A stretch of DNA of 64,000 nucleotides. Source: Strongylocentrotus droebachiensis. Taxonomy: Eukaryota > Echinodermata > Echinoidea > Camarodonta > Strongylocentrotidae. Positions 1 through 13,300 of the stretch are shown piece after piece. Below the pieces are notes generated by a model. It was not told where the DNA came from, made no database searches, and saw only the letters and a list, made by a program, of their open reading frames with translations. The stretch is taken from positions 124,001 to 188,000 of the forward strand of contig JAVYIG010002378.1 in NCBI GenBank assembly GCA_035222895.1. The letters run 5' to 3'. The position numbers and the translations under genes were made by a program. The first letter of the stretch is position 1, and each line of letters begins with the position of its first letter.

Positions 1-586
1 TCATATCTCCCGGATTTTGTACTTCACTATCATTTTCATTGTGACCGGATATGAAAGTATCAAAGGACATTTCTTCCTGTTACATTTATAGTTTACGTAA
101 TGCTTCCTAAAAAAACAACTTTTCATTCATATAAATACTTGTAATAATATTTTTCATTTAAGCAATTGTTATTATCAATGCTTCATATTTTTAAATTACA
201 TATTCAATTTTTTAATCATAACTGCTTGATATTCATGTCATTTTTCCCCTTTTTATGGGGATATATCATATATTTATTTCCTTGGATATTCCTTATGCAT
301 GTCTTCTGTTATGCTTCCTGTGTTTGTACCGGTATTTATCAGTTGTGGTGTTGTTTGGTAAGGGTACCCTCGTAAGGCTATTGTGGGGGGTTTTCTGAGT
401 GCTCCCAGATATCCACTTTGGTCCACTCTGATAACTGTATGAAATATGTATTTCCTGCATTCTTGGATATATAGGGGATCATTGAAAGCCAGAAAGGCAG
501 TAGCACTTTTCTAGATGGTACGATTTAACGATAAAATGTCACTGTTAAGTGTAAGCGGCTTTTCTTGCCTTTTGAATCACGTAAAG
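1..586. other. Intron sequence upstream of the first recognised exon
   Basis: AT-rich sequence with no convincing exon or repeat. It is presumably an intron of the formin gene, since the N-terminal domains are missing from the window. Confidence 0.4.
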
Positions 587-673
587 GCCCATCTTTGAGC
601 ATGCCGTATAGAAGCAGAAGGCGACGATTGCTTGATGATGATGCAACAACTAAAACTACTACCAATCAGGAAT
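587..673 (+). CDS. FHOD: FHOD exon 1 of the window (basic linker)
   Basis: The exon encodes [18 protein letters not shown] and then a Thr/Asn-rich tail. The acceptor is an AG at 585-586 behind a T-rich stretch, and the donor is GTGAGT at 674. It ends in phase 1 with a T that completes a Ser codon with the next exon, and this phase agreement is the main support. The Arg-rich patch followed by acidic residues fits the unstructured linker before FH1. The acceptor is weaker than the donor. Earlier exons must exist upstream of base 1. Confidence 0.6.
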
Positions 674-3600
674 GTGAGTTGATGGTTTGACCCCAAGGCA
701 TGACCCCTGTGTAACCTCTGTATGACACTTGTTTGACCTCAAGGTGTGACCCCTGTATGACCCTTGTTTGACCCCAAGGCGTGACCCCTTTATGACTCTT
801 GTTTGACCCCTGTATGACTCTTGTTTGACCCCTGTATGACCCCTGTGTGACTCCTGTATAACTCTTGTTTGACCCCTGCATGACCCCTGCTTGACCTCAC
901 AATTTCCTAGTTTCCAGCTAGAGCTGAGCATTTTGTGCCTTCAACCCAGTCTGCTATACTTCCCTCTTCCATAACAAATCTCAAATTTATAGCATGTCAT
1001 ATCACTTATTTCCAATTTCATGTAAAATTATAAACTAACTTCAAGCCAAGAATAATGTAATGTTCTGCAAAGTACGGTATTGAATTCTGTTTTCGATGTT
1101 AAATAAAATGGTAGTAAATACTTGTTGTTGCTTTTTTAATTGAAGTACAATACATGTTAATTAATAGTTGATGAATTGTAGCTACTTGAAGTACATATAA
1201 TATGCAGACACTTAGTTTATTATGTAGCTATGACTAATAATTTAAGTCAGACTCAAATCCTGCTTTTATGAATGAAGAATCAGCTTATAGTTAATAACTG
1301 TTTCCAAAGACTTTAGTCCAATAGCAGATACAAGTATTTGTTTTAGGTAGGTGTCTATATTAATTTGTCTCAAGTATGAATTACGTTGTATATAATTTGG
1401 GGGTTGAATATTTCACTTTAAATTTCACCTTGCATTTGAAATTCATTTGTAGTTCCTGTAGACTATTTTAGTTTTCTCATTATTGCATGAATCTTTAGGA
1501 AAATTAAGAAATATGTAGAAGAAAAAAAAAATCAAAAGCTACATTTGCACATTTGGTTTTCATATCATTTCTGCGAAAGAGATTTGAAATATTTTTAGTT
1601 ACAGGAGTATCAATAACATCCGTTGGCAAGACTTAAAATCTGTATTTGCTCCTTTTACCCAAGAGACAATAGGAAACGGATTGCTATATTGCCCTGCATG
1701 CGTGCATGTATGATAAGAATGCTTCCTGTAGAAGTGGGGATGTTGATTTGAAAGCCTGTCAAAAGCATGACAACCTCATAAGGATTGTGTAGAGCAATGC
1801 TTCAAATACCACACTGTGGATCACATGGTTTATGGTTTGAGTCCCTCTGAGGCACCAATGTAGACTTTAGCAAGGCACCAAACTACACTTGCCACTCTCT
1901 ACCCAGGTGTAGTAAATGGGTTCCTGGTTGGAATTTATTTCTTGAATGCTTTGAGCACCCTAAGGCAGCTTGGCCAAAGCCAGGGTAATATGTAAAAGTA
2001 CTTTGTAGGTTCCTTGAGCATCCCCTTGGATGGAGAGATGCATAATATAAGTGCATCTATTTAAGTTATTATCCTCATCATCATCATCATAAGTAAGAGA
2101 TCATTTCTCCTCTTCACAGCATCAAGCACAAAGTCCTCCGAGAGAACACCAAGAGATAGATCTACATCTGAGTCTTCCGATAAAACCGTTGAAAACAAGG
2201 AGTTAAAGAAACCAGATTGTGAGTTAGGCATGGATAGCATGGCATGGAAAACATTAACCCTCAGAATGGCAGACTCAATTATGACTCGAATGATTGTAAC
2301 CTTCAAGACCTAAGACTTTATATAAATATAAATATATATATGATGTGCATGAAGTGCGCATATAATGATGTTCCACTCTGCAAAATGCATTTGATCTTTA
2401 AACCCCTCTCCCAGATATGATCCAAAGTTAAACTGTTGCATGCACTTTAAGTTCCGCTGCTCATTCATTTTGAAAGCTGCTCCCTTCAGTACAGATGTTG
2501 TTGCTTTGCACACAGGATCTGAAAGAAAATGGTATCAGTTTTAATAAAAAAACTTGAATTAGGAAACTATATATTTACTAAAATGATATGAGTGGTACAT
2601 CACATCACACCTAAGATTTTCAGATGTTGCTTTTAATAATAAGGATGTGTAAAATTCAAAGTAACATTGAAATACATTACCGGTATGCAAGTCCATGCTT
2701 TAACTTGTGTAACAATAACCCTTACCAACATTACAATTAAAGGTAAAGGCCAGTTTTGGAAACGCCCCCCCCCCCCCCTGTCAAAAAATGAAATGGAAGC
2801 CCAAGACTGGGCCAAATTTCTAATAATTTTGATGATTCCATAACCTTGCAGTACACACCAATACTTATATGCTAGATGATCAACCTTTTCTGATCGATTC
2901 CACAACGTTTCTTTCACAATGCAATCGCATGACCATAACTGGTCTTTATTTTTAAGTTTTCTCAACTCCCTCCCTTCTCACTACCCATTACAAAGAAAAT
3001 GAAATACACATTGCTTTATCTCATCAATTTCCTCAGACAAATATCTACCAGCAACCATATGCAAAAAGAAAAACAATCCTTATGGTCAGGTGTTAGTTAT
3101 TTGAGCATTAAATGTAGAGCTTTCCAAAAACTTTCATCTTTGATATCTGCTTTTTTGCATGTTTTTTGTGTATGTTTATTTTGCTTGTACTTTTGTTGCT
3201 CATTATCAGATTGTTTGTTTCAGCAGCTATGTTTCAGATAAATGTTTTCATTTTTTTCTTCTTCACATTGTACATCAATTGACAGTTTCAACAAAAACCT
3301 TTAATACTATATTTTTGTCAATTAGTTTTCCTGGAAACTTTCTCTCTTCAGATGCATGCTTTTTAGTCACCTTATTTGTTCACAGTACAAATAGAAAGGT
3401 ACTGTTTTCAACAATAGTCAAATTGTCCTTGTTTCTTGAATCAGTTTACCTGCAATATGATTTTTGTTCAGCATGGTTTCACATACTCTGCTTGTATTAC
3501 CTTATATATATATATATATATATATTGATTGCATGAAATTTATTAAAACATATTGTTTTACTTGTTTACTTGTGGTACTACATGTCCTATATTAAAAGTG

Positions 3601-6600
3601 CATGTATACTGACTCCATTACAAATAATGACTCAAGCCCACCGCACACTGTACGATCTGAATGCAATCCCATTTATATTAGGACAAATTTGCAATAGTAT
3701 TTGATATGAGTACTTAAACGTGTAAAATCTTAATGACAGAGGATCTGAATAGTCACATGATAAAGAAATTATACCTGAATGAAATTTTAGCTAACATGAA
3801 GCCTCATTGAGATCACATATACATTTAACATCTCCAATTCTCCATATCCTAACAATGTGGTTTAACCTCTGTGTGATAAAATCATGATTTTCAGCGATTA
3901 TGCAGTTTGTGTTCCAGACGCGTCTTTTCGCGCCCCTTCATTGCGCTATAAAGCTACCTAAGGAAAGCAATTTGAAATTCAGCTGTGAAGTTACTTTATA
4001 TTCCTTCAAAGACCGCTTTACAAATCAGAACCACTTATCATGCTACTCTTGGTCTTCCCTTTAGATCTAACGAATGGCATCGCTGCTCGAAGGAACAGAC
4101 AAGGGGAAGCAGATAAGGATGAGAAGACAAAGAAGGCATCGAAGGAGAAGGAAGAGAAGGCATCGAAGCAAGCAAAGAAAGACGCTGACTCCAGATCGGC
4201 TAATATGATATTAAATCAGCTGAGAGGTGGTGATGTGAAAGTAAAACCAACTGAAAATGGAGACATTTCGAGGCCTGATGATGAAACATCTAGTAGACAT
4301 AGGTCGAGAAGAGACAGGGGAGGTATGACACATCTTTATCTTTACCTTTCATTTTGGCTTCTTTTGATTTAAAAAAATATATATTTCTCTCTTTCCTGAT
4401 TAATATGTAGTCCTTGTATGTTTTACCCATAGTGTTCTTTTCTGTTTTTAATGTCATATGTCACTTGTACTCATTTTGTGCATTTTTCCTCTTCTTTTTT
4501 TATTTTTATTTTGTTATTCTTCTCTTATGTTTTCTTATGTTTTACACATATTCTATATTTTCTTCTGTTCTTCTCTCATTTATCGCCTTATACAGAAATT
4601 GTTTATTCCCCCCCCCCCCTGTATATAACTTCCTAAATCTATTGTAAAATGTTGTAAAATATGATATATCCTGTTCATGTTAAGAAAGGAAATATTTGGT
4701 AAAGTAGTATATAGTACCTAAAATTATTTATCTACATTTATTTGAATGAAATTTTGAGTCTGTGTTTACTACAACCCATTAATATAACTTTGAATACTTT
4801 GCAAGATTTACAAAATACGTCTCACTTAAAAAATATCTTCTGTGATTAGAGTGTGCTCTATTCAGTCTCTTTAGTCAGTAAAGTTGCTTCATGAAGTACT
4901 CAACCAAAAAACAATGTTCATCACAGGAATTGATTGATAAAGGGTTATCATTGAAGTTTGTTTCTTGTCTTAAAATCGTAGAAGATGCAAAAGAGAAACC
5001 AGATGAGACCAAGATGGTGAATGGTGACATATCTTCAGTGCATAAACCAAAGGAAGCAGAAGAAACCAAGGCAAAAGATGAGAGCAGGGAACCAGTCAAA
5101 GACAGCAAGCCAGCAGACACCAAAGATGAGGAGAAGAAACCAGAAGAAATTAAGAAGAGAACTTTTATTGGTATGTATTCAAACCTGTTTATAAAGACCG
5201 TCTGTAAACGAAATGTTAAAAGTGAATGCTGTATACAAGTGGTAGTATAGCGAGGTTCTATGTCAAAGATGTATGTATGCAGACAAACCTGTCTATGGAA
5301 GGTTAATCAAAGCGAATGGGAAAATGGAATGACCACAGAAATGGCAAAGAAAATGCTGCATCTTCTTCCAATTTTGATGCATTGTACATTATTTCTCTAG
5401 TGACATGTGGCCTTTATATTCATGTAACCAATATAACCTGAGTATTGTTATTTGTCACACGGGCATAGATTAATGTGAATAATATTTCAAAATAAATTCA
5501 ATCTTAACCTTTAGTTTTGATTTGTTATGAAATTTAAAAAAATTGTTCAGATTCCATCAACATTTACAGTGAATTAGATTACATGTGCAGTAGAACGTAA
5601 TTGATTCTTATAAGGGATGTAGAATCTGTAAGGATACATGTATCTCCATTATAAGATAATTCAGTGTGTTGTTTAGTAACTATCCAATACTCCTATAACA
5701 TATGTCAACCTTTGATGTGTTTTTTTCTTTCTCTTCCTCTCTCCTCGTAGTTAAAAAACCGAAAATCATAATAGATGAATCAGAGGAGAAGTCAAAAGAG
5801 AAAATATCAAAGGAGAAGGTAAAAGAGGACACGCCAGAGGGGAAGGAAAAAGGGGAAACGGAGAAGAAGAAAGAGGAGAAGAAGAGAGAGGAACCAAAGG
5901 AAGAGGAGAAAGAAGAAGTTGTTGTGCCTTTGACACCAGTTGTAACAGATACTAAATCTGCTGTCAGGACTACAGACAAAAAAGATGAAGCACCAAAAGA
6001 GATTGTTGAGAATGAAAAGGCCCAAACTGATCCGTCAGATCGCGGGAATTTATTAACCGTGAAGACTAGCGATCAGGATGAGAACGGTTCATCGGATGTG
6101 AAGTCACGGAAGATATCGACTACCTTGCAGAATGTGAAAAAATTGGAAGAGCGCAAGGCAGACCTGCTGGTGGTAAAAGAGAAAGAGGAGGAGGAGGAGA
6201 GTAAGAAGGTTCAAGAGGACAAGGAAATATTGAATAATAGTGGTGCTGTGCAGTCCATGCACAAACAGTTACAAGCGCAACAAGAGAAATCTGAGGATCA
6301 GAAGGAGAAAGAGAAGGTGAAGGCAGGGCCGCGTGGTGATGTTAGTGGTAAGATCAGTCAAGCCATTGAGGGTATGAAGGTGAGTAATGTGGCTCCTAAA
6401 ACCCCGGAACCAGTAGCTCCCCTGGAGGATGAGGGCAAGCAGGAGGAAGAGGCATGGGAGGAGGTACTCAAGCTGAACGATCGAGAGCTACGGATTAACA
6501 AATGGGATTTCACTGATCTGTGTAGGGATGACGATAAGGATGTCCTCAAGTCGATCCCTTTGATGATGGGTATGGTACCTTACATGACTCTTCCTGATGG

Positions 6601-7341
6601 TGCACCTCCCCCACCACCACCTCTACCTGGTCTAAGGATACCCCCACCACCCCCTATCCCCGGTGCTCCCCCTCCACCACCACCACCTGCCGTTAAGGGT
6701 CCAGGGGCGCCTCCACCACCACCCCCAATCATTGACAGTAACACCTTCCCCAAGTCCAAGAAGAAGAAGACTGTACGCCTCTTCTGGAAGGAGACTCAGC
6801 CAGAGACGATGACCCTAGGAAGAAACGGCATGAAATCTACCATCTGGACTCAGCTGGACGACGTTAACATCGACAGTAAGAAGCTGGAGCATCTCTTTGA
6901 GTACCGAGGAAAGGATCTCATTGCAAAGGTATGTCTTAACGTATCCAGTCATAACAACTCCTTCAAGAAAGTAGAAAGTAGAAAATTATGTACATTTGAA
7001 GAATGCAGCAAGGCTAAAATAGAAGCAAAAATGCTGAATAGAATTTATAGAGGGTAATTTATAGCTATATCAAAAGCTGTATGATAAGTATAGAAAAATG
7101 AAGCTTTAATTTGCTGCAATAGGAAGCCTGAAACAGCCAGGATTACTGATGATAAAAACCATAAAGCAAACTTGTACACAAGAAAACAATTATCCCTCTC
7201 AACTATTGAGATATCAAAGAGAAACATGTGCATTGCATGCAAATCTTGAATGCAAGTTATGAATGTAAACCCTAACCTTCTTAATATAATTGAAACAAGG
7301 CACAGCTAGGCATGGATAAGCTGTGTAAGTAGACTCACAAC

Positions 7342-7376
<35 letters not shown>

Positions 7377-10300
7377 GCATGTCAAGAAAATATGCATCAG
7401 TTCTAACTCAATATCTATAGTTTAACGGTTTAACAGATATTCTGTAAAGCAAAAATGCTGTAAAAGAATAATTAGGTTGTGTAAAAACAGATTCAACAAA
7501 AGTCTCAATCATTTTGTAAAAATTCCTTCCAGTATGTTAATTAATTATTAGTCAACATACCTTTTGGGACAATTAAGAAGATTTCTGCACTTGTTCAAAT
7601 ATATGTTTTTCAATATCCTATAATTTTGTTGTTTTATGGATATTATATTTTTATGAATTTATAATTGTATGTAACTTGTTTATACTTGAATCACATGTTT
7701 TGTTTGTGTGTTAGTGTTGGTGTAGTTAATCATTTTCAAAGGTAGAAAACTTGTTAGGATTTATACATCAGAAATTAGAGAACAGTTTATGTTTTCTTGC
7801 CATAAAATATATTTTCATATCATCTGTGTTGAGTTGAAGCCCTCTTATATTTAGACTATGATATATGCCTTATCCCTCCCCCTTTAAAATCATATGCTAT
7901 GATGCATTCTCCTTGTATATTTCACCTCAAAGCTTTTTAAACATACCAATCTTATTTTTATAGCAAAATCAGTAAAACTCACATATATTCAGAGCAGGAA
8001 AAAAATAAGAATAGGCATATCAAAGCAAGCAACTAAAATGTGAAACTTTTATAGGGTGAAAAAAGGCAGCAAAATGTTCATTTAGTATAGTGGGAGCAGT
8101 CAATTTTCTTATACTTTAAAGACATGCGTTTTGTGCAAAGGCTGCCTCGTATAATTTAAAGCCCATATAAAGTGATAGAAAGTGGTACAATGAGCAGGAT
8201 ATTAGGTGCAATCCAGTTTTTCTTTCAATTTCCAACATGAACCAACTGTTAGAATAGCTGAGTTTAAAGAAAGGAAGAAAAAAGACCAGAACAAAATGTT
8301 GGGGTAAATCCAAGAAATCTGATTCTTCACACCTATTTGTATTATTACTTAACTTCTGGAAAGATAAGACAGGAACTTAGAATTGTATCTTGTCATTCTT
8401 TTCAAAATAAAGAATACAAGCTGTTTGAGCAAGGCTGTAAATAGGTTTTAATCCTGAATATAAATTTGAGCCCCAGTAATGCATTGTTGAGAAGCTTTTT
8501 AGTCCTCAAACATATTAATAAGGAATGGAAACTACAAGTATATACTGTACCCTATATTTTGTGTCCCTGAGTACATTTTTGCAGCCGTTACCTCCAAATA
8601 TAAAAGGAATCTGTTTGTTGTGAGTCAGAAGGTTATTAACTTGTATCGTTTGATACAGAGATTATGCCCTTCTTCTTAAGGACTTCTTTTATTGAACTTA
8701 TGGTAATAAGGTCTTTTCGATTGTGTCGACGTGAACGCCATTCAAGTCCAGAGCGTGTGTTCGCTCATGTAGTTGACACCCCTTGTTCACTTGCCTTTGA
8801 AACCGTTTCGATTTCAGTCAGTGCCCACTTGCTGCACTACATGATGACATTGACAAGTGATGTATTCGTCATGCAATATGCATATGCAAATTTCCTATGT
8901 GCGCACCACTTTGAAATGAGCTCAAATCATACTGGTACAGCTAGCTAGGTACATACTATTGCTATAGAGAACAGCGTTCTAGATTGATGTGACCGTCAAA
9001 ACCGAGGTACACACGTTCTCAATTCTAGTAGTGGACAGACTAGACAACGTGGCGCATACGCAGATTGTCAGAATGATGTCATCGTGTCAACGTAACAATC
9101 GAAAAGCCCTTATCATATGCTGCCTGTAGCATGTACAAGTAAAAGTTCAAAAGTTATAGGCATGATGTACTGCCTGTTTTAATACTAACACTCCCATCTT
9201 CTTCCCTCTTCTCCCATTTCTTTTTATGTTTTGTTCTTATATTTTGTCTTGCACTGGCTGTCATAATTTATTATGTTTGATTCTTGTGGAAACATAAATA
9301 AAAAACATTCTGCTGCCTTCAATGCAACGCACGTGTGCACATACACTTGGTGTTCAACTGCTACTACAATACTACTTCTACTACTTCTGCTACAATTATT
9401 CCTCCACAGCCCAATCAGGTTTGTTCTTTTTTGTAATGATGTAAGCCCCAGTCCCATGTTTCTTATAATGACTTCTAAAGGGAGGACATTATGGTCTTTC
9501 ATCTATAGTAAAATGTCAAATTGCTTCAAAATAAATTGTGAACTCTGTCAGAAAAACATATTTCAATGATTCTGGAATAAAAAAGAACACCATTGCTTTA
9601 ATAATAACAGAGGAATTCACTGTTTTGTATTTCACAAAGTTTTTGTCCGACAATTTCTTTACAAATTATATTAAGCACAGAAGGATAACAGAGAATTACT
9701 AAAACACTAAATGCTTATTATATCGGTTATCTTTATTTCCCAAACAATTTAGATGGACATTTGATATTGATAATAATGATATTCATTTTTATAGTGCTCT
9801 TTTCTTAAAAAATTAAAAACTCAAGGCGCTAAGAGAGAAAAAATTGTTGAGAAGTCGCTTTGATCATCTGTCATTATAAGTTACCTTGGGACTGAGTCTT
9901 TATTTCTTTATTTATTTCAATATTTATTTGTTTTATTTCTTTATTCATTTGAATGTTTATTTTTTATATTTCTTTATTCATTTCAATGTTTATTTGTTTT
10001 ATTTCTTCATGTTTATTCACATGTTGGTTTATTCATGTTTATTCACATGTTGGTTTATTCATGTTGATTTATTTCAGTTTATGGTTTTGTTATTTCTTTA
10101 TCATTAATTATTATTTTATTACATTCAATTTTTAAAATTGCTTAATTTGTTTGCACCGAAATGAATGTCATAACATTAACTAATAAATTTGGAATGCCAC
10201 GTAATAATAACTTTAATTAAATAATAAATTTAACAAGATAATGGTATTCTCTAAGGGTTTCTAGGACCTGAAATGAATCAGTGTACAATTTTTGTTGTTA

Positions 10301-13300
10301 ATGTGAACATTATTTCCAGATGAATCAACGTGTATTTTAATTTCTACTCTAGTGTTTATTGATTTATTTATTTTTAAGAAGAGTTTTGGTTTTCATTATT
10401 GCAGTTTTGTATATTTGTTTTTGTGCAGATATGATTCCTGTATTGTTTTAACTTGGTATATGATATTCCATTGCTCCATCTTGAAAAGTAATCCCAACTG
10501 ATCTAAATTAATCCTCAATCAGTCACAATTCATTACATTTTAGGACTGATTTATTTACTGACCACCATTTTGGATTCAGCAGAAATCTTTAAAAGATATT
10601 GAGCATATTGTCTTTTCCCAGTTTAAAATAATACAGATGTTGTATCTGCCTCTGTAATTATATTTGAAGAATTATTTTAGTGATTGAAATTTTGTTAAAA
10701 CCTACTATTCAAGTGTTTATTTATGTTTATTAGGAAGAGGTTTTTGTTTTTTATTGCAGTTTTTGAATTTGTTTTTCTGTAGATATGTTACATTGAATCA
10801 ATATTTTTTAACTTAGAAATATAAACAAAAATGAATGGAAACATATATTTTGAAATATTCTAGAAGTGTTGCTTTATTATGAGTGGTAGGTTATATTACA
10901 GAGATAACATGGCAGTCTTACTCTTTAATAGTTTTTTTTTCACCAATAACAGTCTTTATCAGCGACATATATATCCTCAATAATGGTACACATGCTATGA
11001 AAATGAAATTTCCAATTCAATAACTTATCCGATCCATTTCAAAGCTAGCACATTCACAGGTTATTATTATTATATCCAAGTGCGGGAGATGGACTGTGCA
11101 AAATCTGTTAGAGAATTTTCAATCGGAGGGATAAGTTTTTAGTTTAAAATTGTAGATTTTGTAAGAGCTTTATTGCAGATGTAAGTTTAAATAAAGTTAA
11201 ATCAGCAAGCCTTCGAAAGGTATTAAGGCAACCCATGTTTCACTCTTTGAAAAGCTGTAAAAGGCATAATAACTCATCAAAAGATGTAATTGTTTTTTAT
11301 TTTAAAAATCACACATGAGAAATTGAAGGAAAGGGAGATTTAAAGAGTGGATAATGTGAAAAATATTGAAAATAAGTAAAATTCTAAAACCAAATTTGCT
11401 AATGCCTTTGAATATATAGAAAGCGATGGAGGCAAACAAGAAGAATTTCATCACGGTGCTAGACCCTAAGAAATCCAACGCAATCAACATCGGACTTACT
11501 GTACTGCCCCAACCAAGGTCCATCAAACAAGCTATCTTGAACATGGATAGTATGGTCATGAACAAAGAAGGCGTGGAGGTGAGTTGGAAGAGGGGAGGGG
11601 GAAGGGGTAAGACAGGGGGGGGGGGGGCCTGGGGGCCTAAGGGAGAGAAGGAAGGAGGATACAACCAAGGTCTATCAAACAAGCTATCTTGAACATGGAT
11701 AGTATGTCATGAACAAAGAAGGCGTGGAGGTGAGTTGGAAGACGGGAGGGGGGTTTGCAAATGGGAGAGAGGGGAAGGGTAAGACGGGTTGGGTGGGGGG
11801 CTAGGGGCTGCGGGAGAGAAGAAAGGAGGAATAAAACTCGGGTCTACTAAATAAGCATGGTCATGAACAAAGAAGACGTGGAGGTGAGTTTTAAGAAGAG
11901 GTGGGGGGAGGGAGGGGTAATAGAAGGGAAGGGGCTGAAGAGAGAAAACAGGAGGAATACAACCCAGGTCTATTAAACAATCTATCTTTATAAAGGGTGA
12001 AAACAGGGAGAGAGAGAAAGAAGGGAGTGTGGTAGGGGAGTGAGAGCTAAACAGGGGAGGGTTAGGTGGAATAGGAGAGGAAAACGTGAGAAAGAAAGAG
12101 AAGGAGAGAGAGACACCAACAAATTGCTACCCTTTTGTCATTGAATGATCACAACGGAACTACATTGAACGGACTCAATATACAATAAAAGAAAACAAAA
12201 TGTATATATGCTCAATAGTTGCTGAATGTTCTTACGATTGACTTTCTCATCTCTGTCTTCCTTCAGAAACTGCTGAGTATGGTTCCATCAGAGGAAGAGG
12301 TTGCTAGGATACAAGAAGCCATGTTAGCTAACCCTGATGTACCTCTCGGCTCAGCAGAGCAGTTCCTTCATATGTTATCCACCATCAGCGGCCTGGAAGC
12401 AAGACTCAATCTATGGCTCTTCAAAATGGACTATGACAACATGGAAGAGGTAAATTAGTTATATACATTCAACTCCTTGGGCGCTGTCTTCTAAAGAGTT
12501 GATCCGTAGTGATCACAAATCCTCCAATCAATCACAAACTAACAAACTCCTATCTCTGTAGTATAGAGTTGTGATTGTTATCAAGTTATGTCCAAATTGA
12601 ATCAAGTGCAACTGTTGATAATACATCACCAAGACCATATGTTCTGAATTTACTGCTCATATACATTTATTTCTAATTATACATTGTTTTTGTTTTGTTT
12701 TGTTTTCTTGGATGATGATAACATTTTCTGTAATGTATTTGATACTTTAGGGTACTTATAATATTAGTTAGTTCAATGTTTTGTTCAATGATTTTCCCCT
12801 TACATCATAGATTTTGGTTTACCTGCTAATTGCTTTAAGTTGATATACACATCAAATAAAATAATAATTCCATTATCAATATATGTTAATTATGCCATTA
12901 TGATCCATTGGGTATGATTAATGGAATAGAAAAGCTCTCAAAGCTGGGTGAAAGTGGTTGTGTTTTAATTGGGCCCTTTGAATCTCTATACATGATGATG
13001 ATGATCAATGAATGTTTAATCTGATTGCTAAACAGGCATGTACATGCTTGTAAGTATTAAAGCAACCAGAGGACCGACGGCATTAAGTCCTCCTCTCCGG
13101 GGAACTTGAATTGGTTTTGAACCCGGGTCCTCCCGATTATGAGACCACCGCTCTACCACTGAGCCATCAGGCATAACCCACCATCATCTCTCCATCTTGG
13201 TTTCTTTCTTCTTTGCATTACTCTCTGGTTTGTAGGAAGTAGCGGAACCTATGGCTGACCTGAAGAAAGGGATAGAAGACCTGAGAGCATCCAAAACCTT

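Larger units (their letters stand above)
7061..11410. other. Long FH2 intron
   Basis: AT-rich intron between exons 5 and 6 (6929-11419). It contains a (TA)n at 7350-7376, a MITE-like element at 8706-9113, a SINE-tail fragment at 9765-9845, T-rich tandem repeats at 9885-10080, and a direct duplication of ~75 bp (10360-10440 and 10712-10788). Apart from these nothing is recognisable. Confidence 0.6.

Noticed and set aside
659-931. Minus-strand frame rich in RGQTRVIQ
   Set aside because: It is the translation of the 11-nt minisatellite.
13095-13175. A minus-strand tRNA gene
   Set aside because: A and B boxes are present but the anticodon stem does not pair; a tRNA-derived SINE head explains it better.
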